30,408 bases of DNA from an uncultured Lachnospiraceae bacterium (GCA_934371505.1 CAKRNW010000013.1:1-30408); one strand, 5' to 3'; shown: positions 20,803-29,473, numbered from the stretch's first letter. The notes: a model not told the origin generated them from the sequence alone. Numbers and translations are program-made.

Positions 20803-22602
20803 TTATTTGTACATAGGACCGTATGCTTCACATGCTCTGTAATCAGCACCTTCTTTATCCATTCCAAACGCATCCCATGCCTTTGGTCTGAAGATATCTT
20901 TGTCTGCTACGTTATGCATAGCAACCGGAATTCTCAGGATGGAGCAAAGCGTAATTAAATCTGCGCCGATGTGTCCATAGGAAATCGCGCCATGGTTTGC
21001 ACCCCAGTTATTCATTACTTCATAAGCTGTCTTGAATGCAGAACCTTCTTTTCCATCACATCTGGGAGCAAACCAGGTGGACGGCCATGTGTAGTCTGTT
21101 CTTTTCCAGAGTGTATCAGAAACATCTGCGGGCAAGCCTACGGTCCATCCCTCTGCAATCTGCATAACAGGTCCCAATCCTTTTACAAGGTTCAGACGAA
21201 CCATTGTTGCAGGCATTGTTGCTGTTGTCTCAAATCTGGAGGAGAAACCGCCTCCACGGAAGTATCCGTTGTCAGCTGCACACCATGTTGTAGCTGCCAT
21301 AATTGCATCCTGGTCTTCCTTTGTTACTTCATACCAAGGCTTCATGGTCTGATTGCCTTCGGCATCTCTTGCTTCAGCATTTGCATCTAAGCAGCACGCT
21401 CCGGAGTTGATTAAGTGAATCACGCCATCAGCCTCTTTTGCCACGCCTTCGATGTCATATCCTGTCACTCTCCTGATAGCATCTCCGCTCCAGTATGTAC
21501 GGACATCGGCAAACATCTGTGCTCTGTTTGTCAATAATTTCATGAATAACATACCTAATCCGTTAAGTACATCGTTCTCTGTTGCAAGGATGTAAGGCTC
21601 TCTTGCTCCGTTCCAGTCGAAGGATGTATTTAGTACAGCCTCAGCGAAGTCTCCGTTGGGATAGAAGTCTGTCCACTGTCTCTGTCCCTGGAAGCCTGCT
21701 GCAAGTGCGTTGTGTCCAACTGCCTCTTCTTCACAGCCTTCCGGAAGATTCTTGTTACCATTCATAAGGTCTTTGATGATAACTGCCATCTTAACTGCAA
21801 ACTCGAACTGTTTTTCTTTTTCTTCATCGCTCTTTCTTACGAAGTCAGGGTTCTTGTCGTAACCCATCTTGCATTTTTCTTTTGCCCATGCAAGAGCTTT
21901 CTGGAATTCAGCTTCATCATAAATTCCTTCTGTCATACGACGGATGATTTCTACCTCGTCTACGGATTCTACTCTCATTCCCAGGTAAGACTCCATAAAG
22001 TCGGAATCAATGATAGATCCGCCGATACCCATACAGATGGAGCCGATCTGTAAGTAAGATTTGCCTCTCATGGTTGCTGCTGCAACTGCTGCGCGTCCAA
22101 ATCTTAACAATTTTTCTTTAATGTCATCTCCAATTGTAGAATCGTCAGCTTCCACTACATCATGTCCGTAGATACCGAATGCAGGAAGACCCTTCTGTGC
22201 ATGTGTTGCCAGAACACTTGCAAGGTATACTGCACCTGGTCTCTCTGTTGCGTTAAGTCCCCAGACACCTTTGATTGTGGTGGGATCCATATCCATTGTC
22301 TCAGAGCCGTAGCACCAGCAGGGTGTTACTGTAAGAGTAATAGCCACTCCTTCTCTTCTGAACTTTTCTTCGCATGCCGCAGCTTCCGCAACACGACCGA
22401 TGGTTGTATCTGCAATGACAACTTTTACAGGCTCACCATTTGAATATCTGATGTTTTCTTCAAATAACTTAGCGGCTGCTTTAGCCATACCCATTGTCTG
22501 ATCCTCAAGACTCTGGCGGACCTTGATGGGTCCTCTGCGTCCATCGATTGTTGGTCTGATACCAATCACCGGATATTCGCCGATTAATCTGCTCTCTGCC
22601 AT
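20803..22602 (-). CDS. fucI: L-fucose isomerase
   Basis: 599 aa (E. coli FucI is 591). It converts L-fucose to L-fuculose with Mn2+. Metal ligands by alignment from memory are E342 (LATEND), D366 (FADVR) and H537 (GANHGAISYGH). The N-terminus GEYPVIGIRPTIDGRRGPIKV and the CWCYGSETMDMD region are diagnostic of FucI. AGGAGG stands 8 bases before the ATG. It is a single-gene transcript ended by the terminator at 20736-20772 and is divergent from the AraC regulator, with two TTTGCACA elements between them. Some FucI enzymes also accept D-arabinose. Confidence 0.97.
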   Translation of the reverse strand: MAESRLIGEYPVIGIRPTIDGRRGPIKVRQSLEDQTMGMAKAAAKLFEENIRYSNGEPVKVVIADTTIGRVAEAAACEEKFRREGVAITLTVTPCWCYGSETMDMDPTTIKGVWGLNATERPGAVYLASVLATHAQKGLPAFGIYGHDVVEADDSTIGDDIKEKLLRFGRAAVAAATMRGKSYLQIGSICMGIGGSIIDSDFMESYLGMRVESVDEVEIIRRMTEGIYDEAEFQKALAWAKEKCKMGYDKNPDFVRKSDEEKEKQFEFAVKMAVIIKDLMNGNKNLPEGCEEEAVGHNALAAGFQGQRQWTDFYPNGDFAEAVLNTSFDWNGAREPYILATENDVLNGLGMLFMKLLTNRAQMFADVRTYWSGDAIRRVTGYDIEGVAKEADGVIHLINSGACCLDANAEARDAEGNQTMKPWYEVTKEDQDAIMAATTWCAADNGYFRGGGFSSRFETTATMPATMVRLNLVKGLGPVMQIAEGWTVGLPADVSDTLWKRTDYTWPSTWFAPRCDGKEGSAFKTAYEVMNNWGANHGAISYGHIGADLITLCSILRIPVAMHNVADKDIFRPKAWDAFGMDKEGADYRACEAYGPMYK

Positions 22603-22626
22603 AAAACGATTCCTCCTTAATTATAA

Positions 22627-22634
22627 TTTGCACA
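22627..22634. promoter_or_regulatory. TTTGCACA element, copy 3 (close to the fucI start)
   Basis: The context TAATTTGCACACGGGCAATTA contains a TTGC/GCAA partial dyad. It lies 25 bases before the fucI start codon, probably downstream of the transcription start, which fits a repressing role. Confidence 0.45.
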
Positions 22635-22648
22635 CGGGCAATTATTTT

Positions 22649-22677
22649 AGTATAATGGAAGTTATTCAGCATTCCAC
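22649..22677 (-). promoter_or_regulatory. Candidate fucI promoter (weak -35)
   Basis: Minus strand TATACT (22654-22649) with a poor -35, GTGGAA, 17 bases upstream. An alternative -10 TATAAT lies at 22719-22714, also with a weak -35. Weak -35 elements fit activator-dependent expression. Confidence 0.35.
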
Positions 22678-22722
22678 TGGCAAGCTGCCACGGATTTGAA
22701 TAGCTACAAGTAGATTATAATA

Positions 22723-22752
22723 TTTGCACAGGCAAAACAAAAGTGTTATACT
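22723..22752 (+). promoter_or_regulatory. araC-like promoter with embedded TTTGCACA element, copy 4
   Basis: TTGCAC (22724-22729), a 17-base spacer and TATACT (22747-22752) drive the plus-strand regulator. The -35 lies within TTTGCACAGGCAAA (22723-22736), a perfect TTTGC-N4-GCAAA dyad. A protein bound here would block the regulator's own promoter while lying upstream of fucI. Confidence 0.6.
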
Positions 22753-22802
22753 ATAAAAAAGCTGTACAATATTCACTTTTTTGTGATAGGGAGCGATGAA
22801 GC

Positions 22803-23654
22803 ATGAAGTATGTTGATTATCAGGAAAGAACGCAGCAGGGTACCTTTAATTTTCCCATTGCGTTTTATCACCAGACACCTCACAGCCCGCGCTATGACAT
22901 GCAATATCACTGGCATACCCAATATGAAATTATTCGCATCATCTCAGGCACGTTCCTGTTGAAGCTGGAAAAGACGACAACGCTTTATAAGGCTGGCGAT
23001 ATTGTATTTATTACAAGCGGTATGCTTCACGGCGGCACTCCCCATGACTGTATTTATGAGTGTATCGTATTTGACCTGAAGATTTTATTGAAGGACAATC
23101 ATGCCTGCTCCAGAATCATACGGGATATCATTGATCAGAAAATAACAATCAATACCTGTCTTTCAGAAACTTCCGAAACAGTTTCTTTCATAGTCCCAAA
23201 TCTTTGTAATGCCTTATCCAGCAAGAAGACGGGTTATGAATTTATGGTACAGGGCTATTTATATCACCTTTTAGGAGTTATTATCAACGAGCATTTGTAT
23301 GAGCAGGCACATCAGAACCTCATTTCTGCAGAGCGTATTTCCTCTGTTAAAAATGTGCTTACTTTCATATCCGATAATTACAGCAATAATATAAATCTGG
23401 ACGACCTATCCCGCATTGCCGGCATGAATCCCAAATATTTCTGTCGTTATTTCCGCAGTCTGACCGGGCGTACCCCCATTGACTATCTGAACTATTATCG
23501 GATTGAATGTGCCAGCGAGATGCTTTCCACAAAGGATATCACAATCAGAGAGGTTTCCATTTCCTGCGGATTTAATGATGAAAGCTATTTCATAAAGACA
23601 TTTAATAAGTACAAGGGCATCACACCCAAGAAATTTATGAAGTCGCCTTTTTAG
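22803..23654 (+). CDS. AraC-family regulator (probable fucose regulator)
   Basis: 283 aa. Residues ~15-110 form a cupin sensor domain (HWHTQYEIIRIISGTF, GDIVFITSGMLHGGTP). Residues ~185-283 form two helix-turn-helix motifs: LDDLSRIAGMNPKYFCRYFRS and the AraC signature ISCGFNDESYFIKTFNKYKG. AGGGAG (22788-22793) stands 9 bases before the ATG. It is divergent from fucI. The expected effector is L-fucose or a product, and the expected sites are the TTTGCACA elements, both inferred from position. It ends at a bidirectional terminator shared with the GH112 operon. Confidence 0.92.
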   Translation: MKYVDYQERTQQGTFNFPIAFYHQTPHSPRYDMQYHWHTQYEIIRIISGTFLLKLEKTTTLYKAGDIVFITSGMLHGGTPHDCIYECIVFDLKILLKDNHACSRIIRDIIDQKITINTCLSETSETVSFIVPNLCNALSSKKTGYEFMVQGYLYHLLGVIINEHLYEQAHQNLISAERISSVKNVLTFISDNYSNNINLDDLSRIAGMNPKYFCRYFRSLTGRTPIDYLNYYRIECASEMLSTKDITIREVSISCGFNDESYFIKTFNKYKGITPKKFMKSPF

Positions 23655-23683
23655 GGGAGCGGTTCATACAAAAATAATAGACA

Positions 23684-23727
23684 AAAGGGTTAGAATCCGC
23701 AAGAAAACCTACGGACTCTAACCCTTT
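23684..23727. terminator. Bidirectional rho-independent terminator
   Basis: The 16-base arms AAAGGGTTAGAATCCG (23684-23699) and CGGACTCTAACCCTTT (23712-23727) pair with one mismatch, around a 12-base loop. It serves the plus AraC gene and the minus GH112 operon. Confidence 0.88.
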
Positions 23728-23742
23728 CCTTTTGTTCCTATA

Positions 23743-25905
23743 TTAAATGTTATACCATTTAATCTCGTTTGCCTCCATCTCCAGAGGGAAGCTGCTGCCA
23801 TCGCCACGGAAAACTACGGTTTTCTGGGGCTCATAAGTATTATTGACCACGCAGAACTTGCCGTTTTTCACATAGGCATGGACTTCCACATTGAAGTTGG
23901 TGCTGAACCACCGGTGCAGCTCCTCCTCGCCGTGGGTACACCACAGGATGCTGCGGTACAGGATACGGCTGTTCTCAAAGCTGTAAGGCAGACCGCTGAT
24001 ATAAACACAGCGTCCCTTTCCAGATTCATGGACTGCCATCTGCACCTCCTTCTCCCGCTGTACCAGAATTTCCGTGCCCTCGTAAGCGAAGATGCTCTTT
24101 TTGCCCTCGCCGAAATCCACAGGTTTCGTGGTATCTTCCAGAATGAAGTGACCGGGATGCTCCTCCCAGTTGTATTTATCGTAATTTAAAGTGAATCCCG
24201 TTTCTTTTTCCACGCCCAGCATATCGGCAAGCTGGAGGTAATGACCCTGGAACTGGTGACCGGAAGGCTCGCCGACACCGATAAAGCCGCCGCCATTGTA
24301 TACAAACTCACGGATAGCGGAGGAAATCACCGGGTTCTCCCAGATGCTGCCACCGGTGTGGGCGGTATCCCCATCTCCCACGTTGATAATCACATCCAGG
24401 TCTTTGAGGATTTCCGGATTTGCCAGAATATCGTCAAAGGAAATAAAGCGCACATCGAAGGGCGCACCGCTTAATGCCTCAATGATTCCCGCATAGCTGT
24501 AGTTCTGTTTCTGGTACAGGGCATGGTGTACCATGTGGCATCCCCAGCTCCTGATTTTGCCCCAGCTATTTAAAACTGCTACTTTCTTGACACAGTAGGG
24601 AGTGGTTCCCTTCGCATTTTCGTACAACTCCCGGAACTCGTTGCACACGCTCTCCACATAATCCAGAAATTCAGGGAAATCCAAAGTCAGTTTCAGATAA
24701 CCGCCGTAGCCGATTCTGTCAATGGGCTTTCTCAGGATGGCACGTCTTGCGGTAATCCAGTTCTCCTTTGCCTCCTTCACCGGGTCGCCGCCCTCATGGA
24801 AGGTATCGGGGAAGAAATAGGGTAAAAATCTGCCCTCGGTGTATTTCACCCCTTCAATATCAGAAATGAGACGAAGGGTACTTCCGTTTCCTACACTGCC
24901 TACCACAGCGTCCAGACCGATAGTGGCAAACTCCTCCATAAACGGTTCGGTTCCAATCCAGTGGTCACCCAGAAACATCATCGCCTCTTTGCCGCACTCA
25001 TGGGTAATGTCCACCATCTCTCTGGCAAGCTTGGCAACCTCTCTGCGCTGGAATGCCTGGAAGTCCTTGAACTCCTTGCTGGGCACCCGGTACTGGTTGT
25101 TGTAGTAGCCCTGGTCAATGATAAATTCGGGACGGAACTTATAACCCACTTCCTTTTCAAACTGCTCCAGAATATAGGGGCTGACGGAGGCAGAATAGCC
25201 GTACCAGTCCACATATTTCTCTCTCTTTAACTCATCAAACATCAGGGTAAACTGATGGAAAAAGGTGGTGTAACGAATCACATTCACATAGGGATGCTCG
25301 GCGCAGTATTTGCGGAGACGCTCCATGGAATATTTGTGGGTCTTGGGCTGTCTCACATCAAAGGTAATCTGATGCTCGAAGTTTTTCCAGTCGTTGGTAA
25401 CCGCGTTGTACATGTGTACCGGATCCCAGATAATGTAAGCCAGAAAGCTGACGGTATACTCATGGAAGGGAGCGGCATCGTGAATCACCACACAGCCCTT
25501 TTCCTCCTCATATTCCCAGTGGTCAACGGAGACAACCTCGCCGGTGGAACGGTCAATGACCTCCCACCACCGCTTTCTGTCGTCTCTGGTGTTGACCATC
25601 ATCAATTCTTTGGAAATACCCTTCATAAGAGGAATCTCCAGTTCAGACTCCACAGCAGTATAAAAAGCAGTCATCACATAGCACTGCTGTACTTCGTCCG
25701 GATTCGCCTTTGCCCACTCGTTATCCTTCCGGGTGGTGTAATAGGTGGCATAAATTTTTGCCCCGGTCCTGACCAGTTCCTCCGGGAACTCGGTGCCGTC
25801 GCAGTCACGGATGGCATCCGCGCCCCAGCGTTTCATCAATTCTATGGTTTCGGGCACCACATCCAGATTAGTCGGAATGGTTACCCGTCCCTCTGTTAAA
25901 CTCAT
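23743..25905 (-). CDS. lnpA: GH112 1,3-beta-galactosyl-N-acetylhexosamine (lacto-N-biose/galacto-N-biose) phosphorylase
   Basis: 720 aa, normal for GH112. It splits Gal-beta-1,3-GlcNAc/GalNAc with phosphate to galactose-1-phosphate plus HexNAc in the cytosol. The N-terminal barrel begins GRVTIPTNLDVVPETIELMK and contains WGADAIRDCDGTEFP. FLGDHWIGTEPF holds Asp314, aligning with the catalytic Asp313 of the bifidobacterial enzyme (from memory). A Rossmann-like middle domain (~440-610; VAVLNSWGKIRSWG, GGGFIGVGEPSGHQFQG) and a beta-sandwich C-terminus follow. There is no signal peptide. AGGAGG stands 10 bases before the ATG. It is last in the transporter/GH136 operon. Preference for lacto-N-biose versus galacto-N-biose cannot be judged. 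Confidence 0.95.
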   Translation of the reverse strand: MSLTEGRVTIPTNLDVVPETIELMKRWGADAIRDCDGTEFPEELVRTGAKIYATYYTTRKDNEWAKANPDEVQQCYVMTAFYTAVESELEIPLMKGISKELMMVNTRDDRKRWWEVIDRSTGEVVSVDHWEYEEEKGCVVIHDAAPFHEYTVSFLAYIIWDPVHMYNAVTNDWKNFEHQITFDVRQPKTHKYSMERLRKYCAEHPYVNVIRYTTFFHQFTLMFDELKREKYVDWYGYSASVSPYILEQFEKEVGYKFRPEFIIDQGYYNNQYRVPSKEFKDFQAFQRREVAKLAREMVDITHECGKEAMMFLGDHWIGTEPFMEEFATIGLDAVVGSVGNGSTLRLISDIEGVKYTEGRFLPYFFPDTFHEGGDPVKEAKENWITARRAILRKPIDRIGYGGYLKLTLDFPEFLDYVESVCNEFRELYENAKGTTPYCVKKVAVLNSWGKIRSWGCHMVHHALYQKQNYSYAGIIEALSGAPFDVRFISFDDILANPEILKDLDVIINVGDGDTAHTGGSIWENPVISSAIREFVYNGGGFIGVGEPSGHQFQGHYLQLADMLGVEKETGFTLNYDKYNWEEHPGHFILEDTTKPVDFGEGKKSIFAYEGTEILVQREKEVQMAVHESGKGRCVYISGLPYSFENSRILYRSILWCTHGEEELHRWFSTNFNVEVHAYVKNGKFCVVNNTYEPQKTVVFRGDGSSFPLEMEANEIKWYNI

Positions 25906-25950
25906 TGTTATCTTTCCTCCTGCAAAATATTAAGTCATTGCGACAGCGGT

Positions 25951-27249
25951 TTACAACGGGATGATGGTGTTATCTTCCTCCGTGTAGTTACCGCCGCCCA
26001 TCTTGTTACGGACAAAGGGCACGCCCTCCCTCACATAAAAGGTGTTATGGGCAAGCAAAGCATCCGGGTTTTCCGATGGACTCACCGTGCCACCCAGGTC
26101 GTCAAAGCTCACATTATGGCGAAAGGTATTGTGAACTGCCTCCTGTAGGCAGAACATAATACAGCCGCCCTCGTTTTGTCTGCTGTAATTGTATTCGTAA
26201 ATGGTGCCATCACCGGAATCCGCATCGTAAGCCATTCCGTCCTGGTTCAGTCTGGTGTCTGCCACTTCGTTATAACGGAACAGGGCATCCTTGCACTTCC
26301 AGGGCCAGATACCCGCTGCCACTTTTCCGGCACAGTTCTCCGGCTGGCTGTAAATCCGGTCGTTGATTTCACAGGCAACGGAATCTGCGGTGTTGTGCTC
26401 CACCAAAGGGCGCAAGGCATACATGGCCGTGATGCCATCGCCTCCTGCGGCTTTCACATAGTTGTCCCGGATGACCATATTTTCATGTCCGTATTTCAAA
26501 AAAGCATCCCCGGACAGCTCCGCCCCCTGGAATTTGTCATGGGCATAGGTATAACCCACGGCGATTCCCCAACGGCTGACCTTGTATACAAAGCAGCCCT
26601 CCACGGTGATATCTTTGAAGCGCGCCACACCGGTGGTTTTTTCATCGGCAGGCTTTAAAGCAGTCATATAAATGCCACCGTTGTTCATGTGTTTGTCATA
26701 GACATTACCGTTCACATCATGGATGGAAAGGTTCTGCAGGATGATGCCACTGCGCACCCCTTTATCCTTTGCCACCACAGCCACGCCGGTACGGTTCATT
26801 TTGTGAGGGGCACTGTAGCTTTCCCCCAGTATTTCCGCTGCCCGGTTGGTAATCTCGATATCGCGGATGACCACATGCTCCACATCGTACAAAAGCACGG
26901 CAGAGGACACATAGCCCTGGTACACATGGGTGGGGGAATCCAGAGGAGTGCCATAGTCCTGATACCAGATGCCCTGTCCGTCGGCGGCAATCAGGGGAAG
27001 GTTTCCCTCCTCTCCTTCCGGGGAATAGGAACCGATTTCAATGGGCTGTTCCTTCGTTCCACTGTCTTTGATATGAAGAAACTGCCCTGCAAAAACAGAA
27101 TCTCTGGCCAGCAGCACCTTATCGCCTGGGTGCAGGGTCAGTCTGTTTATAGGAAAAAGGCTGGCAAAGGGGAAATCCATGGTCAGCCCGTCGTTGGTGT
27201 CACGCCCGGTTTTCTGATTGACATAATATGTCCTGTATGAGCTTGTCAT
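25951..27249 (-). CDS. Right-handed beta-helix protein, probable GH136 lacto-N-biosidase catalytic subunit
   Basis: 432 aa from ATG 27249. That start is chosen because GGGAGG directly abuts an earlier ATG at 27255 and stands 6 bases from this one. It is a parallel beta-helix: repeated N/D-rich short strands (VVIRDIEITNRA, IILQNLSIHDVNGN, ITVEGCFVYKVSRWG, MVIRDNYVKAAGGDG, ALFRYNEVADTRLNQ). The motif DGMAYDAD gives two Asp seven apart (337 and 344) about 88 residues from the C-terminus, like the catalytic pair I recall for GH136 (LnbX, Eubacterium ramulus Lnb136). No signal peptide is seen. It would release lacto-N-biose from lacto-N-tetraose for the adjacent GH112. A pectate-lyase-like or other beta-helix enzyme is the alternative. 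Confidence 0.72.
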   Translation of the reverse strand: MTSSYRTYYVNQKTGRDTNDGLTMDFPFASLFPINRLTLHPGDKVLLARDSVFAGQFLHIKDSGTKEQPIEIGSYSPEGEEGNLPLIAADGQGIWYQDYGTPLDSPTHVYQGYVSSAVLLYDVEHVVIRDIEITNRAAEILGESYSAPHKMNRTGVAVVAKDKGVRSGIILQNLSIHDVNGNVYDKHMNNGGIYMTALKPADEKTTGVARFKDITVEGCFVYKVSRWGIAVGYTYAHDKFQGAELSGDAFLKYGHENMVIRDNYVKAAGGDGITAMYALRPLVEHNTADSVACEINDRIYSQPENCAGKVAAGIWPWKCKDALFRYNEVADTRLNQDGMAYDADSGDGTIYEYNYSRQNEGGCIMFCLQEAVHNTFRHNVSFDDLGGTVSPSENPDALLAHNTFYVREGVPFVRNKMGGGNYTEEDNTIIPL

Positions 27250-27661
27250 AGACATCCTCCCTCAGTCTTTTTTCAATAATCTGCCGGACATCCTCATAAT
27301 CAAACAGGTCCCCATGGTAACGTCCGAACAAATCCTGGTTGTTCTCATAAAATGCCCGCTTTTCCTTCTCGGTAAAATCGGGGCAGACCTCCAGCGCCTT
27401 TATCTGCCCGGAGGGCTGCACGAAATCCAGCTTAAAGCGGGTGAGTTCGTATTGAAGGTACATCGCCGGGGAATAAAACCGGGGACCATAAAACAACTTC
27501 CCGGCTTTTTCTGCCTGGTTATTTTCCTCATTTTTCTTTGCCCGTCTTTTCTCTAACGCCTCAATGCTGGCATCTTCAATGAGTCCGAACCGTTTTGCAA
27601 GAAGGAGGGCCGCCTGCGCCTCCTCCCATTCTTTTCTATCCAGACAATACTTCTGATTCAT
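27200..27661 (-). CDS. Small helical protein, probable GH136 accessory subunit (Lnb136-I/LnbY-like)
   Basis: 153 aa from the ATG at 27661, which overlaps the permease stop by one base (TAATG), a classic coupled start; a longer open frame upstream lies wholly within the permease gene. Mostly alpha-helical: DRKEWEEAQAALLLAKRFGL, SIEALEKRRAKKNEENNQAE, KLFYGPRFYSPAMYLQYELT, DFTEKEKRAFYENNQDLFG, IIEKRLREDVYDKLIQDIL. The middle (GPRFYSPAMYLQYELTRFKLD) resembles the peptidylprolyl-isomerase-like helical domain that precedes or accompanies GH136 beta-helices. Its 3' end overlaps the beta-helix gene by 50 bases. Assignment rests on architecture and position. Confidence 0.65.
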   Translation of the reverse strand: MNQKYCLDRKEWEEAQAALLLAKRFGLIEDASIEALEKRRAKKNEENNQAEKAGKLFYGPRFYSPAMYLQYELTRFKLDFVQPSGQIKALEVCPDFTEKEKRAFYENNQDLFGRYHGDLFDYEDVRQIIEKRLREDVYDKLIQDILCQSENRA

Positions 27662-28476
27662 TATTTCACTGCTCCTGCAATTCCGTTGGCAAAGCTCTTC
27701 TGTAAGCACAGGAAGATAATTGCGGTGGGAAGGGTACAAATCAATACACCCAGCATCAGCATACCGTAGTCTACGCTGTAACCACTCTTTAAGTTGGCTA
27801 CCAGCATGGGCATGGTAATCTGGTTGCTGTCCTGCAGGATGATGGTGGGCCACAGGTAGTTGTTCCAGGCATTCATAAAGGTTACGGTCATGGCTGCGCC
27901 ATAGGTGGACTTCATAATGGGCAGGAACATCGTAAAGAAAATTTTAATCTCGCTGAGTCCTTCCAGACGGGACGCCTCGATGATATCGTGAGGGAAGGAA
28001 CGGGCTGCCTGCCGGAACATCATAATAAGGAAAGGTGTGGAAATGGAAGGCAGTGCCAGTGCAATCCAGGTGTTGACCAGTTTCCAGGAAGAAAACATTT
28101 TAAACAAAGGAATCATAATGGCAACAAAGGGAAGCATCATGGCAAGGAGCAGGATGCTCATGAGAAGGTCTTTGCCCTTGTCGTGATAAATCTCAAAGCC
28201 ATATCCCGCAATGGAGCAGATTAACAGTGCAACCACGGTAATCACGATGGCATTGCGGAAGGAATTGAACATGGCGCGTCCCAGGTTCTGATTGGAAATA
28301 AGGCTCTGGTAATTTTCCAGAAGATGGGTGCCAGGTAACAGTTTTCCACGGACAATATCAATACTGGAGTTCGTGGCTCCACAAATCATATAGTACAGGG
28401 GAAACGCTGACAGAAAACTGGCAACGATTAAAATGATATAAGCGATAGTTGTCTTTACTTTAGTCACGTTTGTCAC
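27661..28476 (-). CDS. CUT1 sugar ABC transporter permease (MalG-like)
   Basis: 271 aa, six membrane spans (TIAYIILIVASFLSAFPLYY, AIVITVVALLICSIAGYGF, LLMSILLLAMMLPFVAIMI, and others). The EAA loop that docks the ATPase is EASRLEGLSEIKIFFTMFLP. It is the partner of the permease at 28460-29338, whose 3' end overlaps its start by 17 bases. No ATPase gene is in this operon, as usual for CUT1 systems that share an MsmX-type ATPase. The likely substrate is a host-glycan oligosaccharide, inferred from the GH136/GH112 genes. Confidence 0.92.
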   Translation of the reverse strand: MTNVTKVKTTIAYIILIVASFLSAFPLYYMICGATNSSIDIVRGKLLPGTHLLENYQSLISNQNLGRAMFNSFRNAIVITVVALLICSIAGYGFEIYHDKGKDLLMSILLLAMMLPFVAIMIPLFKMFSSWKLVNTWIALALPSISTPFLIMMFRQAARSFPHDIIEASRLEGLSEIKIFFTMFLPIMKSTYGAAMTVTFMNAWNNYLWPTIILQDSNQITMPMLVANLKSGYSVDYGMLMLGVLICTLPTAIIFLCLQKSFANGIAGAVK

Positions 28477-29338
28477 CTACTTTCATCTGGATTGCGGAAA
28501 GGATTGCCACGCTCACAAGGATAAATACGGAAATTGCCGCCGCGTAGTTAAATTTGGGTGTTTCCACAAAGGAGATATTATAAACATAATGCGCCAGTGT
28601 CATGGTGGACTTACCGGGACCGCCGGAAGTCAGGTTGACAGACTCATCAAACAGCTGTAACGTACCAGAGGTTGACATAATAGCTGTCAACAGAATGGTG
28701 GGTTTCAGCAAGGGAATGGTAATCTTCATGAACTGCTGGAAGGGGGTTGCTCCATCAATGTAGCTTGCCTCGTATACGGAATAATCAATATTCTGTAAGC
28801 CTGCCAGATAGAAAACCATGTTGTAGCCTGTCCATCTCCAAATCAGTGCGATGATGATGACAAAGCGTGCTGCCCATGCGTTCTGGAACCAGTCTACTCT
28901 GGCAAATCCCAGGGTTGTGATGATGTTGTTTACCAGGCCATCCTGGGCAAATAAAGATTTGAAAATCATGGAATAGGATACCAGGGATGTGGCACAGGGA
29001 AGAAAGATGAGAGTACGGAAAATACTCTTTCCTTTAATCTTCGGGCTGTTCAAAAGCTGTGCCAGACCCAATGCCAGAATTAACATAATCGGCACCTGGA
29101 TAATAAAGTAAAATACGGTGTTGAACAGACACTGCTGGAAAGTCTTATCTTTTAATATACGCTGGTAGTTTGCCAGTCCTACAAAACCGGCACCTTTTTT
29201 AGAAAAGGAAAGGATGATTGCCTGCACCATGGGATAAAAGCAAAAGATAAAGATAAGAAGTGCTGCAGGAATTAAGAATGCCCATCCGGTCAGGTTATGC
29301 TTTTTTTCCAAACTCATTTTTGCTTTCTTCTGTTTCAT
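28460..29338 (-). CDS. CUT1 sugar ABC transporter permease (MalF-like)
   Basis: 292 aa from ATG 29338, preferred because AGGAGA abuts the earlier ATG at 29344 and stands 6 bases from this one. It has six membrane spans (WAFLIPAALLIFIFCFYPMV, FYFIIQVPIMLILALGLAQL, and others) and the EAA loop EASYIDGATPFQQFMKITIP. It pairs with the MalG-like permease and follows the binding-protein gene after an intercistronic terminator-like hairpin. Confidence 0.92.
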   Translation of the reverse strand: MKQKKAKMSLEKKHNLTGWAFLIPAALLIFIFCFYPMVQAIILSFSKKGAGFVGLANYQRILKDKTFQQCLFNTVFYFIIQVPIMLILALGLAQLLNSPKIKGKSIFRTLIFLPCATSLVSYSMIFKSLFAQDGLVNNIITTLGFARVDWFQNAWAARFVIIIALIWRWTGYNMVFYLAGLQNIDYSVYEASYIDGATPFQQFMKITIPLLKPTILLTAIMSTSGTLQLFDESVNLTSGGPGKSTMTLAHYVYNISFVETPKFNYAAAISVFILVSVAILSAIQMKVGDKRD

Positions 29339-29414
29339 ATACATTCTCCTGAAAATTAAAAAGAATATCGTCTCGCAATATTCTGCGCCGCACTCAGCGG
29401 CATGTTTTTCTATG

Positions 29415-29452
29415 AAAAAAATACCGGGAACGCAATACGCTGCATCCCCGGT
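29415..29452 (-). terminator. Intercistronic terminator/attenuator between binding protein and permeases
   Basis: Minus-strand stem ACCGGGGATGCA (29452-29441) with TGCGTTCCCGGT (29434-29423), including G-U pairs, a 6-base loop, then a seven-U run (29421-29415). Partial termination here would give more binding protein than permease. Confidence 0.8.
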
Positions 29453-29473
29453 ACTGGCTCATTTTTTACTTAC

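Noticed and set aside
27662..27853. Upstream extension of the helical GH136-associated gene to a 217-aa protein starting at 27853
   Set aside because: The extension is a shadow frame inside the permease gene; the ATG at 27661 overlaps the permease stop in the normal coupled manner and gives a 153-aa protein.
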